Shown: piece after piece, positions 41,326 to 52,799 of the stretch | Numbering within the stretch: position 1 is the stretch's first letter | Layout: every line of letters begins with the position of its first letter | Assembly (NCBI GenBank): GCA_024036415.1 | Contig: JAMWET010001336.1 | Location: forward strand, 173,501 to 237,500 | DNA from: Prochilodus magdalenae | Lineage: Eukaryota; Chordata; Actinopteri; Characiformes; Prochilodontidae | DNA length: 64,000 nucleotides | Direction: 5' to 3' | The notes under the pieces: generated by a model | Database searches by the model: none | Seen by the model: only the letters and a program-made list of their open reading frames with translations | What the model was told of the DNA's origin: nothing | Program-made: the position numbers and the translations under genes

Positions 41326-41355
41326 GGGGGTCGGGGTGGGGGTGTCGGTGGGGGG
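41326..41355 (+). promoter_or_regulatory. G-quadruplex-capable G-run cluster
   Basis: Four G-runs of 4-6 (41326-41330, 41333-41336, 41338-41342, 41350-41355) are separated by loops of 2, 1 and 7 bases, which fits the standard intramolecular G-quadruplex pattern. A C-run cluster at 41463-41490 offers the same on the minus strand. Function is unknown. Confidence 0.55.
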
Positions 41356-41490
41356 TGGTTTTCTGCTCTACATTTGGTTTTATCACCAGTCCATTAAGCG
41401 CTGGCACTTCCGACAGTACCTCACTCGGCTATTTCTTTTTTTCCTGTCACATTGCTGAGATTCCCCCCACCAAACCCCCCCAGCCCCCCC

Positions 41491-42109
41491 GTCACACTGT
41501 ACTGAACACAGACAATAGCAGCGGAGGGCAGAACAGCTGAAACATGGAGGAGAGAGGAACATGCAATAACTGGAAACGCTGCTATGATTGAGGTTAGTCT
41601 CCGGCTGCCACTGTACGTAACACCGGAGCCGAGGTGGCTGTACAAACGAAAGTGCTCGTGCTCTTTACGCTTTGTGAGGCGTTTTCACACTTTGCACTTA
41701 AGTGTAGTGCCCTCGATGTGTGAGCAGGTAAGTGCTGTGCGGCGTCCAGGTAAGTGCTTCACATCTCCCCATTACAGAGCAGGTGTCCTGACCTGGGAAT
41801 GAAAAAGCCTCAGAGGTAACAAATAAGTGGTCTAAGTGAGGGGTGTTACCGATCCTCTGATTCCGTCTGGAACCTTCCTGCTGTGCTTAGGCCCCTCCCA
41901 CTAGCCATTTCGACTTGTTTATCTACTCCACTGATCTGTTTCATATAATTAATAATCATGCACTGTGTTTGGGGAACTGTGCTGGGTGCTATGTTCTAAT
42001 ATCACACCCTATAAACCTCGTACATACAGTAATGGTGCGCTCTATACGTCTGTAATGTTCTGACGTACACCATACACTTCATTCATACACTATAGAATAT
42101 GTGTATGCA
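41491..42109. other. No gene recognised
   Basis: Unassigned; small ORFs (for example 41584-41802) show no motif. Confidence 0.3.
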
Positions 42110-44060
42110 ATAATTACAGGGATTATGTCCTATAGTCCTACATTATACTCTGTAATCTTACACTATACTCCATAATCTTACTATACTCTTACATTATACA
42201 CTATACCCTATAATCTTACTATACTCTTAAATTATACACTATAGTCCTACATTATACACTGTAATCTTACAGTATAAACTATAATCTTACACTATACTCT
42301 ATACTCTTACACTATACTCTATACTCTTACTATACTCTATACTCTTACTATACTCTTACATTATACACTATAATCTTACACTATATACTATAATCTTACA
42401 CTATACTCTATACTCTTACATTATACTCTATAATCTTACACTATACTCTATAATCTTTCTATACTCTTACATTATACACTATAATCTTACACTATATACT
42501 ATAATCTTACACTATACTCTATACTCTTACATTATACTCTATAATCTTACACTATACTCTATAATCTTTCTATACTCTTACATTATACACTATAATCTTA
42601 CACTATACTTTATAATCTTACTATACTCTTACACTATACTCTATAATCTTACAATATACACTATAACCTTCCACTATACACTATAATTTTACACTATACA
42701 ATACAATCATATACTATACACTATAATCATACACTATACTCTATAGTCTTACATTATACACTTAAAATGTTACACTATACACTATAATATTACACTATAC
42801 TCTAGAGTCTTACACTATATTCTATAATCTTACACTATACTCTATAATCTTACACTATATTTTATAATCTTACACTATACTCTATAATCTTACACTATAC
42901 TATATAATCTTATACTATACACTGTAATCTTACACTATACAATACAATCATACACTATACTCTATAATCTTACACTATAATCTTACACTATACACTGTAA
43001 TCTTACACTATACTCTATAATCTTACACTATACACTGCAATCATATACTATACACTATAATCTTACACTATACTCTATAATCTTACACTGTAATCTTACA
43101 CTATACACTATAATATACTATACACTATAATCTTACACTATACACTATCATTTTACACTATACAATACAAGCATATACTATACACTATAATCATACACTA
43201 TACTCTATAATCTTACATTATACACTATAATCTTACACTATACTCTATAATCTTACATTATACACTATAATCTTACACTATACTCTATAATCTTACTATA
43301 CTCTTACACTATACTCTATAATCTTCCACTATACTCTATAATCTTACACTATACACTATAATCTTCTACTATACACTATAATTTTACACTATACAATACA
43401 ATCATATACTATACACTATAATCATACAATATACTCTATAATCTTACATTATACACTATAATCATACACTATACTATATAATCTTACATTATACACTATA
43501 ATTTTACACTATACTCTATAATCTTACTATACTCTTACACTATACTCTATAATCTTCCACTATACACTATAATCATATACTATACACTATAATCTTACGC
43601 TATACACTAATTTTACACTATACAATACATTCATATACTATACACTATAATCATACACTATACTCTATAATCTTACATTATATTCTATAATTTTACACTA
43701 TACTCTATAATCTTACACTATACTATATAACCTTATACTATACACTGTAATCTTACACTATACAATACAATCATATACTACACACTAAAATCTTACACTA
43801 TACTCTCATACTATACTCTATAATATTACACCATACTCTATAATCTTACACTATACTCTATAATCTTATACTATACACTGTAATCTTAGACTATACATTA
43901 CAATCATATACTGTACACTATAATCTTACACTATACTCTAAAATCTTACATTATACACTATAATTTTACACTATACTCTATACTCTTATATGTCATATAC
44001 TGTCACTATATTCTTACTCTGTATATTCTGTATACACTATAAACTTATACAGTATACACT
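42110..44060. repeat. AT-rich minisatellite (CTATAATCTTACACTATACT)
   Basis: About 1.9 kb of variants of ACTATACTCTATAATCTTAC with periods near 13-20 bp and occasional inserts such as ACAATACAATCATATACTAT. The latter block recurs near 42700, 42940, 43160, 43395, 43625 and 43770 and marks a higher-order repeat. No ORF. Confidence 0.9.
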
Positions 44061-44119
44061 CAGTTAGTACCCTACATTTCTATACTCTGTTCTTACACTC
44101 CACACTGCATGTGCACACT

Positions 44120-44295
44120 ACCAGCAGGGTTCTGGAGGCCTGGTGTCCAGCACAGTTTGACGATTTCCCTGCTCCAACATGCCAAATACACCTGGCAATT
44201 AACTCAAGAGTCGAACCAGGTGTGTTTGTGAAGGAAAAACACCAAACTGTGCTGGACACCAGCCCTCCAGAATTAAGGATCTCCGCCCTGCTCTA
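44120..44295. mobile_element. hAT-like MITE with inverted-repeat structure
   Basis: The left half CAGGGTTCTGGAGGCCTGGT, GTCCAGCACAGTTTG pairs with the right half CAAACTGTGCTGGACACCAG, CCCTCCAGAA; ACACCTGG and CCAGGTGT pair further inside. The overall form, a foldback of about 170 bp, matches a very common teleost non-autonomous hAT-like repeat. The fragment at 5975-6135 appears to be a relative. Confidence 0.7.
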
Positions 44296-45181
44296 TGAAT
44301 ATTCATACATCATAGTCCAATATTACACTAGACACCACATACTACCCTGTCCTTCCGCTCTACACCACAGCTAGTGCCTTGATGTTTGTAGGGTAGCGTT
44401 GTCACACAGTGTTTTGCACTGAACGTAACAGCACTCTGGCTGGTTCAGTATAACATGCCTGATAACATTTCTAACACATGGCTGCCTATTACAAATAGCT
44501 TCAAGCTCACAGCGGTGGACGGATATACTGCTGTTGAAGCACACAGACATCTGAAAATGATTTAGAGCATGGCTTAGCATGCAACGTTACACTCTTCATT
44601 TTTCGGCAGTTCTAGCACTTCATCCATCACCATCACTGGTATTCACTGTGCACTATAACTGGGTGCATTTCCCAGTGCAGCACTCTACTTGCACTACTGA
44701 AGCACTTCATTTGAGACACAATGGGACGGATGCCCACTAGCTGATCGTGCGGATGCTGCAGACAAGCCAAAGGCTTATCACTGCCACAAATGTATATGGC
44801 CGATTCCTGCTCTTATGTGTCTGCGCCCTCATTCTCCTGTGTCCCAGGGTCTGCTGGTTTGACCCCGACTTCCTGCTGTTGTGATGAACCCATGCTAAGC
44901 CTGTCAGACTGTGATTTGGACCCCCTCCCAGGTAATGGCCATGATTTTGCCCAATGCCCAAATGAACAAATTTAGCACTCATGCTCTACCGCCTCTGGCT
45001 AGAGTGTGTTGCAAGGGAGTCAGGTAAAGCTAGAATCCTCAATTCTGCAACTTTCCACACGGATATGCTCAAGAGTCCAGTTTGTCATTTCCCCAAACTA
45101 TCTGCGTGTCAGTGTATCAGTAGACATGGCCAGCAACGGAACGTGAAACTCAGATATGATTAATAACTGTCACCTTGTGTG
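44296..45181. other. No gene recognised
   Basis: Unassigned; small ORFs show no motif. Confidence 0.3.
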
Positions 45182-45295
45182 TTTAAGGTGGTAGTAACTT
45201 CAGGCTCCAGCAGATGGCGCTGCTGTGCGAGGATGATGGGGCTATAGATAACTGCAGGCTGTGAGTGATGGGATCCATAGATTGGGAAGAGGTGC
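45182..45295 (+). mobile_element. 5' fragment of the Tc1-like element seen at 26124-26560
   Basis: AAGGTGGTAGTAACTTCAGG, CAGATGGCGCTGCTGTGCGA and GAGTGATGGGATCCATAGAT match 26124-26225. It then diverges into unrelated GC-rich sequence. Confidence 0.65.
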
Positions 45296-45560
45296 CGCGG
45301 TGCTGTTGGGGCTGTGATGCTAATAAAGGTGGAGCTGCTCCATTCTTCAGTCGCTTCAGGGTCGAACGCTGAGCGGCGCTGCTCAATATTCTCCAAGAGT
45401 TCGGGAAACTGTCCGGAGTGGAATGTGCAGACTGCGGGATTAAAGTTTCCGGGATCCTATTTGTGAATTTCCGTTCCGCCTTAAACGGTGCCACAGCTTC
45501 ATTCTGGTGCCTATTTAAGCTGTAGCATTTAAGGTGGAATGGAACATTGGATTAAGAAGC
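45296..45560. mobile_element. Possible non-autonomous element with AAGGTGGAATGG-type end
   Basis: TTCCGCCTTAAACGG near 45472 and CATTTAAGGTGGAATGG near 45527 are loosely inverted. The minus ORF 45183-45494 has no known motif. Tentative. Confidence 0.25.
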
Positions 45561-45889
45561 TGGTGAACAGGAAGCAACGTCAGCCTGGTTTAAAGATGAA
45601 CCTCAACCATGGGACATCACTGAGGGGTGGGTTCCTTGGGAAGGGGATGAATCGGGCCAGCGTGTATGTAAATGTAGGGTGTAAATATTAATAAGTCTGT
45701 TCCATAACAGTTCAGGATTTGGGAATCAGCCCATTTGGCCATACCTCTTTTGGGAATGCGGGGTTGGGATTTGAAGGAGGTAATGAACTCTCCATATCAC
45801 ACTACCACAACACAGTGAATACAGTCTTGCATGCTACGGTAGGTATAACTGGCAGATTGCATGTGACCTCTTGTCTTCCTGATTGGTAG

Positions 45890-46300
45890 GTTACTACTGT
45901 CTGGTCCGGTGCAATCAGAGACTCGAGCAGCGAATATATTTAAATATACTAGATGGAAATATTCCCATTATAATTGGAGCCTGGTTTCCCTTGGTGTAAT
46001 TAAAGCCAATGGCTCCGAGGTTATTTTGGGTTTGGTGCGTAATTAGGTGTGTTGGCTGGGGATCGTTTTGATGCGTGCACAGGCCATAAGCTCATCAGTG
46101 TTTTTAATAACCACTCTAGACATTACCAGCTTGTCTTTAAATGTCAGCGCGATGCTGCATTTGGGCCGATCTCCTCCGAGCCCCCCCTCCAGCCCGGGCT
46201 GAGTCGTAATGGCCCCTTTCACCCTACAGTCATCAGACTGATTATTTATTTGTCCTTTCCCGAGCGCAGAGCGGTATAATCATAAGGGCATTTTCCTCCG
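45890..46300. other. Unique ATTA-rich block; candidate conserved non-coding element
   Basis: Contains GGTGTAATTAAAGCCAATGG, GGTGCGTAATTAGGTGTGTT, GACTGATTATTTATTTGTCC and GGTATAATCATAAGGGC. Not repetitive, no coding motif. Confidence 0.45.
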
Positions 46301-46809
46301 TTCCTCACATGACCAAACCACCCACACACACACACTCGCAGGGCGTTCTGCTTCATGTTGCGCCGCCGCAGGGCAGCCATGTGTGTCTGAGGAGGCGAAG
46401 GCGAGCGCGTGCGTAGAGGTCAGCACATCTGGTCTTCCTCGGCAAAAATCTGCATCTCTTGGAGGAAGTCTGTGAGGAGGAGGTATGATACTGAAGCACC
46501 TCAGAGCATCGCGATACACGTCACGATATTTAAATTGGATGATGTTTACTAACAGGCTGGAGCGGACAATGTAGGTGACAGGCTGCTTCCTGTTTTCAAT
46601 CTGCCACCAGCACTGCATCGTTTAGCCTCTATACGCTTGCAGGAGAAGGCTAACTTACAGTTCGGTTCCATCAGCTAACAGACATCTACACTGGTCTGGG
46701 TGGACAATCCTACCCCACAGAGACAGGACCCTAACACCACACAGTGTCATGACTGGGGTTGGTCGAATGTCATGCCCAAATGTCTATTACTAGACACTAT
46801 TGCCAAGTA
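46301..46809. other. No gene recognised
   Basis: The minus ORF 46280-46618 (112 codons) lacks known motifs. It contains a short ACACACACAC run near 46323. Confidence 0.3.
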
Positions 46810-47625
46810 GCACCATGCAAAAGTTTGGGCACCCCGAGTGACCTGAGCTCTCAGGTAACTTTCATCGAGATCTCATTAGCTTGTTAGCATGGTTAGGAAA
46901 GACCAGGTGATGCAAAGGTCAGAGCTTTATCAATACTCCCCAAGACTCCTCAAACCTCGTCCCAAAATTCAGCAGCCATGGGCTCCTCTAAGCAGCTTCC
47001 CAGGACTTGGACCATTAAACCAACTGATGCTCACGAAGGAGAAGAAGCTCTGAGAAGATAGCAGAGCACTTTCAATGAGCCGGTTCCTCGGTTCTTACTG
47101 TGATTCAAAAATGGCAGGTAACAGGAATGGTGGAGGACAAGGTGAGGTCTGGAGGATGAAGAGAACTATCTGTGAGAACCTCTGGTGGGATCCCTGTAAA
47201 GGAAAATCCTTAAATCCCACAAAAATCTCCGGGAAGATTTAGAGATGCTATCTTGTGGTGCAATGCTCTGCTGGGCAGCGACACACATGACCATTATGGA
47301 AGCATCTTGACTGCCTCATTCAGAGGCAGACGTTTCCAAAGGAACATCTAAACAAGGCTGATGGACCTTTACAAAAAGAACATCTGTCCAACTCGTGGGC
47401 ACTGGTCTGGATCCATCATCCTTTTGGCATGTGTTGTAGCCAGTGACACTGGTAACATTGCACCGGTAGATAGAAGAGTAGGTTTGGTTAAACCCTGGAA
47501 GCATATATCACCCCACAGCGGAAGAGGAATACGATGGCTGCTATGACCGGATAATGACCCTAAACACACCTCAAAATCCACAACGGACTACCTCACGAGG
47601 GCCAGGCTGAGGGTTTTGCCAGGCC
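46810..47625 (+). pseudogene. Tc1-like transposon with degraded transposase
   Basis: The left end CATGCAAAAGTTTGGGCACC is a typical fish Tc1-type terminus. The body runs in the order of a transposase gene with many stops and frameshifts. Near 47545 the plus frame reads PDNDPKHTSKSTTDYLTRAR, matching the second catalytic aspartate block ('QDNDPKHTS...'). The SPDLNPIE block and right TIR are missing, cut at about 47625. A diverged, inactive copy. Confidence 0.65.
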
Positions 47626-47639
47626 AGCTATCATCTCTA

Positions 47640-47745
47640 TATGGACAGTGAGTGGAGCACTGCTGTGTCTGATCCACACACACCAGCTCAACACACGGGT
47701 GTTTCTGTCCATCCTTCTAGACCCCTTAACTGACTGACCACCCCA
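47640..47745 (+). mobile_element. Partial copy of the long-TIR MITE at 23324-23599
   Basis: AGCACTGCTGTGTCTGATCC and ACACACACCAGCTCAACACA match the right TIR at about 23533-23575. Confidence 0.55.
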
Positions 47746-48107
47746 GTGTCTTGGGACCTCAATATCACTGACCAAGTCTGGGAGTGCTTGGATCTGAAAA
47801 AGCAGGAAGGCATGTAACAGTGTTCCACAAGGGCATTGCGACATGATTCATCTTCATATCCATGACATATGGTTATGCTGCTTGCCTCTACTGGCCCAGA
47901 GAGCGAGGACACTGATTGAACAGCACAGCCATAACCGGGTTATTACTATAGACTCAAGACTAACTCCAGGACGTGGAGGATCAGCCCAAGGTGCAGGCTC
48001 CCTATTAGTACATAGAACTAATTAAGTCACTTCCTGTCCTGTGAGAACGATCCAACGATCATGCTAATTAATCAAAGACACATCTGACATTAATGTCCCT
48101 GCCTCAC
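47746..48107. other. No gene recognised
   Basis: Unassigned sequence. Confidence 0.3.
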
Positions 48108-49010
48108 AAACACTCAACACTTCTCCTCTAGCACTCAACACTCCTCCTCTAGCACTCAACACTCCTCCTATAACACTCAACACTCCTCCTAAAACACTCA
48201 ACACTCCTCCAAAAAAAAACACTCAACACTCCTCCTAAAACACTCAACACTCCTCCTAAAACACTTAACACTCCTCCAAAAAACACTCAACAGTTTTCCT
48301 AAAACACTTAACACTCCTACAATCATACTCAATACTTCTCCTAATACACTCAGCACTCCTCCTATAACACTCAACCTTCCTCCTATAACACTCAACACTC
48401 CTCCTCTAGCACTCAACACTCCTCCTATAAAACTCAACACTCCTCCTCTAGCACTCAACACTCCTCCTATAAAACTCAACACTCCTCCTCTAGCACTCAA
48501 CACTTCTGCTAAAGCACCAACACTCCTCCAAAAACCCTCAGCACTTCTTCTAAAACACTCAACACTCCTCCTAAAACACTCAACACTTCTCCTCAAACAC
48601 TGTACAATCATCCAAAAACACTCAACACTCCTCCTAAAACACTCAACACTTCTCCTCAAACACTCTACACTCATCCAAAAACACTCAACACTTCTTCTGA
48701 AACACTCAACACTCTTTCTTAAAACACTCAACACTTCTCCAAAAAACACTCAACACTTCTCCTCAAACACTCTACACTCATCCAAAAACACTCAACACTT
48801 CTTCTGAAACACTCAACACTCTTTCTTAAAACACTCAACACTTCTCCAAAAAACACTCAACACTTCTACTAACTCAACACTCCTCCTAAAACACTCAACA
48901 CTTGTCCTAAAACACTCAACACTCCTCCTAGAACACTCAACACTTCTAGTAACTCAACACTCCTCCTAAAACACCAACACTCATCCAAAACCACTCAACA
49001 CTTTTCCTAT
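48108..49010 (+). repeat. ~20-bp minisatellite (ACACTCAACACTCCTCCTAA)
   Basis: About 45 units of ACACTCAACACTCCTCCTAA and variants (CTTCTCCTCAAAC, CCTCCTCTAGC, CATCCAAAA). An exact duplication of about 114 bp occurs around 48648-48870. The minus frame of 183 codons (SVECFRR repeats) comes from the array. Confidence 0.92.
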
Positions 49011-49059
49011 TACGTTAATAGACTATCGTTGTATTCTTCTATCTCACAGTTACTACCAG

Positions 49060-49305
49060 CTCTTATTGAGTGTTGCCTGTAACGTTAACTCTGATCCTTT
49101 CTGTGTTTGTTGCTATCCAGGGTCACCTGAAGACGATGGGTTCCCCGTTTGAGTCTTGGTTCTTCTCGAGGGTTCTACCTCTTGCCCTAGGGAGGTTTCT
49201 CCTTGCCACTGTCCCTGGCTTCCTCAATGGGGGCTTGGAGCCTGATTCTGTAAAGCGGCTTTGTGACACATCGGCAGTAAAAAGCTCAGATAAATAAACT
49301 GGGCT
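49060..49305 (+). mobile_element. Dispersed teleost repeat (LINE or SINE 3' end type)
   Basis: GATGGGTTCCCCGTTTGAGT, CTTCTCGAGGGTTCTACCTC, TTGCCCTAGGGAGGTTTCTC and the tail TTCTGTAAAGCGGCTTTGTG to AAAAGCTCAGATAAATAAAC belong to a repeat I know as very frequent in fish genomes, possibly a LINE 3' UTR. No coding. Confidence 0.55.
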
Positions 49306-49399
49306 GGAAGGAAAATAACGGCGACTGTTCCGTCTGGACCTGATAGCACTATTTGCACTTCTGTGTTTGTTATGAGACATTAATGATTCCATGTTGAGC

Positions 49400-49650
49400 T
49401 AACACAGAAGCCATTCATCTCACAGGTGACAATATTTGGTCGCGCCGTGCACGGAGGCGTGGGAGGAGAAAGGAGTCAGAGGCACCTGTAAGTGGAATCA
49501 AAGAAGGAAGACAGATGGGTTAGATTAACAGCAGGCTAATTACTCATCGCGCCAGGCATTTAAAGGAAGAACCCGGTGGCATTTAAACCGCGCGAGGTGG
49601 AAAGGCGCTTCAGTTCAGGTGGAATTTATTCTGGCTTCCAAACCCGGAGC
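49400..49650. other. Unique block; candidate conserved non-coding element
   Basis: Contains CAGGCTAATTACTCATCGCG and CCAGGCATTTAAAGGAAG. No repeat or coding motif. Confidence 0.35.
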
Positions 49651-50309
49651 TTTCCCCTGTCAGAACTGTGGGTTTTTCGGATCGCGGGGGGATGGGTGGG
49701 GGCTAAGCGATGCCTTCAGCTGTAGATAATACCCTGACACTGTGCTCCAGACTCCACGCGTTAGAACATCAAAGCTGAGGAGCTCATATGAACACAGAAC
49801 ACATTACATCAAAGCAGCAGACTTCATGTTCCTTACCCTCTCCCTCCTGCTCCGTCTCTTTTCAGCAGCATGGTCTTTATTTTGCAAACAGAATGACTGT
49901 GTACTCTTTCCCCGCCCTCCCTCCTCTCGTTTTCCTCTTTTCTGTTCCGCCACGCCGCATGGTCACGCGCCGCTGTAACGTTTTTCTCGCATGCTTGTGA
50001 AGAACGCTCTCGAAAACAAAAGGCTCATGATGGTGTGTTCGGTTCTGATGCAACTCTATTCAAGAGTACACCAACCCTTAAGGCTGCTCTCGTTTGCTGC
50101 TCGCCCGGAGAGCTATGGCGCACATTAGAACCGCACAATATGCTGACCACAATATGCAAACGAGCCTCTAACCAAACACTAATGGTGTTAATGAGTGTTG
50201 GGAGCATTCCAGATGAATCGCAGATGCTCTTTGGGTTGTGGTGATGAATCAAAGCCCAGCTCATTGTTTTCGGGGGGAAAGTCTCTTCCACTCACTCTCC
50301 ACCATACTG
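49651..50309. other. No gene recognised
   Basis: Unassigned; small ORFs without motifs. Confidence 0.3.
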
Positions 50310-52440
50310 GGAATGGGTCTTTTGCTTCTTGGACACTTTATTGGAAACACCTACCTTGTGCTTCCACTAACTGGCCACTTTATTGGAAACACTTTCCTTG
50401 AGCTTCCACTAACTGGCCACTTTATTGGAAACACTTACGTTGTGCTTCCACTAACTGGCCACTTTATTGGAAACACTTACATTGTGCTTCCACTCACTGG
50501 CCACTTTATTGGAAACACCTACCTTGTACTTCCACCAACTGGTCACTTTATTGGAAACACTGGCCACTTTATTGGAAACACTGACCATGTACTTCCAATA
50601 ACTGGTCACTTTATTGGAAACACCTACCTTGTGCTTCCACTAACTGGCCACTTTACTGGAAACACCTACCTTGGGGGTTTAAATAACCCACAAGGTAACC
50701 ACTTTATTGGAAAAACTGGCCACTTTATTGGAAACACTTACGTTGTGCTTCCACTAACTGGCCACTTTATTGGAAACACTTACATTGAGCTTCCACCAAC
50801 TGGCCACTTTATTGGAAACACCTTCCTTGTGCTTCCACTAACTGGCCACTTTGTTGGAAACACTTTCCTTGAGCTTCCACTAACTGGCCACTTTATTGGA
50901 AACACTTACATTGTGCTTCCACTCACTGGCCACTTTATTGGAAACACCGATCATGTACTTCCACTCACTGGCCACTTTATTGGAAACACCTACCTTGTGC
51001 TTCCACCAACTGGTCACTTTATTGGAAACACTGGCCACTTTATTGGAAACACTGACCATGTACTTCCAATAACTGGTCACTTTATTGGAAACACCTACCT
51101 TGTGCTTCCACTAACTGGCCAGTTTGTTGGAAACACTTACCTTGTGCTTCCACTAACTGGCCACTTTACTGGAAACACCTACCTTGGGGGTTTAAATAAC
51201 CCACAAGGTAACCACTTTATTGGAAAAACTGGCCACTTTATTGGAAACACTTACGTTGTGCTTCCACTAACTGGCCACTTTATTGGAAACACTTACATTG
51301 TGCTTCCACCAACTGGTCACTTTATTGGAAACACTGGCCACTTTATTGGAAACACTGACCATGTACTTCCAATAACTGGCTACTTTATTGGAAACACCTA
51401 CCTTGTGCTTCCACTAACTGGCCACTTTACTGGAAACACCAACCTTGTGCTTCCACCAACTGGTCACTTTATTGGAAACACAGACCATGTACTTCCAATA
51501 ACTGGCCACTTTATTGGAAACACCTACCTTGGGGGTTTAAATAACCCACAAGGTAACCACTTTATTGGAAAAACTGGCCACTTTATTGGAAACACTTACG
51601 TTGTGCTTCCACTCACTGGCCACTTTATTGGAAACACTGACCATGTACTTCCAATAACTGGCCACTTTATTGGAAACACCTACCTTGGGGGATCAAATAA
51701 CTGGCCACTTTATTAGAAACACCCACCTTGTGCCTTCACTAACTGGCCACTTTATTAGAAACACCTACCTTGTGCCTTCACTAACTGGCCACTTTATTAG
51801 AAACATCAACCTTGTGCTTCCACTCACTGGCCACTTTATTGGAAACACTTACCTTGTACTTCCACTAACTGGCCACTTTATTGGAAACACTTACATTGTG
51901 CTTCCACTCACTGGCCACTTTATTGGAAACACCTACCTTGTGCTTCCACCAACTGGCCAATTTATTGGAAACACCTACCTTGTGCTTCCAGTAACTGGCC
52001 ACTTTATTGGAAACACTTACTTTGTGCTTCCACTAACTGGCCACTTTACTGGAAACACCTACCTTGGGGGATCAAATAACTCACAAGGTAGCCACGTTAT
52101 TGGAAACACTGGCCACTTTATTGGAAACACTTACTTTGTGCTTCCACTCACTGGCCACTTTATTAGAAACACCTACCTTGTGCCTTCACTAACTGGCCAC
52201 TTTATTAGAAACACCTACCTTGTGCCTTCACTAACTGGCCACTTTATTAGAAACACCTACCTTGTGCCTCCACTAACTGGCCACTGTATTGGAAACATCA
52301 ACCTTGTGCTTCCACTCACTGGCCACTTTATTGGAAACACTTACCTTGTACTTCCACTAACTGGCCACTTTATTGGAAACACTTATCTTGTGCCTTCACT
52401 AACTGGCCACTTTGTTGGAAGCACCTACCTTGTACCTCCC
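50310..52440 (+). repeat. 42-bp satellite, open in frame (TGHFIGNTYLVLPL units)
   Basis: The unit GGCCACTTTATTGGAAACAC, CTACCTTGTGCTTCCACTAA, CT is 42 bp, or 14 codons. Because 42 is a multiple of three and one frame has no stops, ORFs of 492 (50238-51716) and 300 (51670-52572) codons cross the array. A second unit type reads YLGGLNNPQGNHFIGK and recurs at about 50670, 51182, 51530 and 52063, giving an irregular higher-order pattern. Short 21-bp half-units also occur. No promoter, splice or start context supports translation. The core is shared with 19170-20590 and single copies at 17520-17575 and about 52579. Confidence 0.93.
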
Positions 52441-52799
52441 ACCTGTTGCTGTACAGTATATCGGGCCCTGATTTTGGTCAGGTCATGTTCTGGCCGCGGG
52501 AACACCACTGACACCACCGAGAGCCAAGATAGGCCCATCAATGTAGGGCTAATGGCTACAGTCGCCAATTAGGATGAGTTTCCAATAAAGTGGCCAGAAC
52601 TATGAAGGTTCTATACATTGATTCATCCGGGGATCCAGAATTGGAAGCGCAGGAAGGCCACTTTACCTGGTTATGAATGCATGGGCCAACACGGGTGTAT
52701 AAATAGTTCTAGCACATTGTTCACACTCAGCGGCTACACTGCGACGTACTGTCCCACACGTTCGCCGTATGTGAAAACGCTGGGCGCCAGCAGGAATAC
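52441..52799. other. Unassigned flank
   Basis: Ends the satellite; a lone reverse-strand core copy TTTCCAATAAAGTGGCCAGA lies at about 52579. Confidence 0.35.

Noticed and set aside
48198..48749. 183-codon frame with SVECFRR repeats
   Set aside because: Comes from the 20-bp minisatellite; units differ by indels and there is no gene context.
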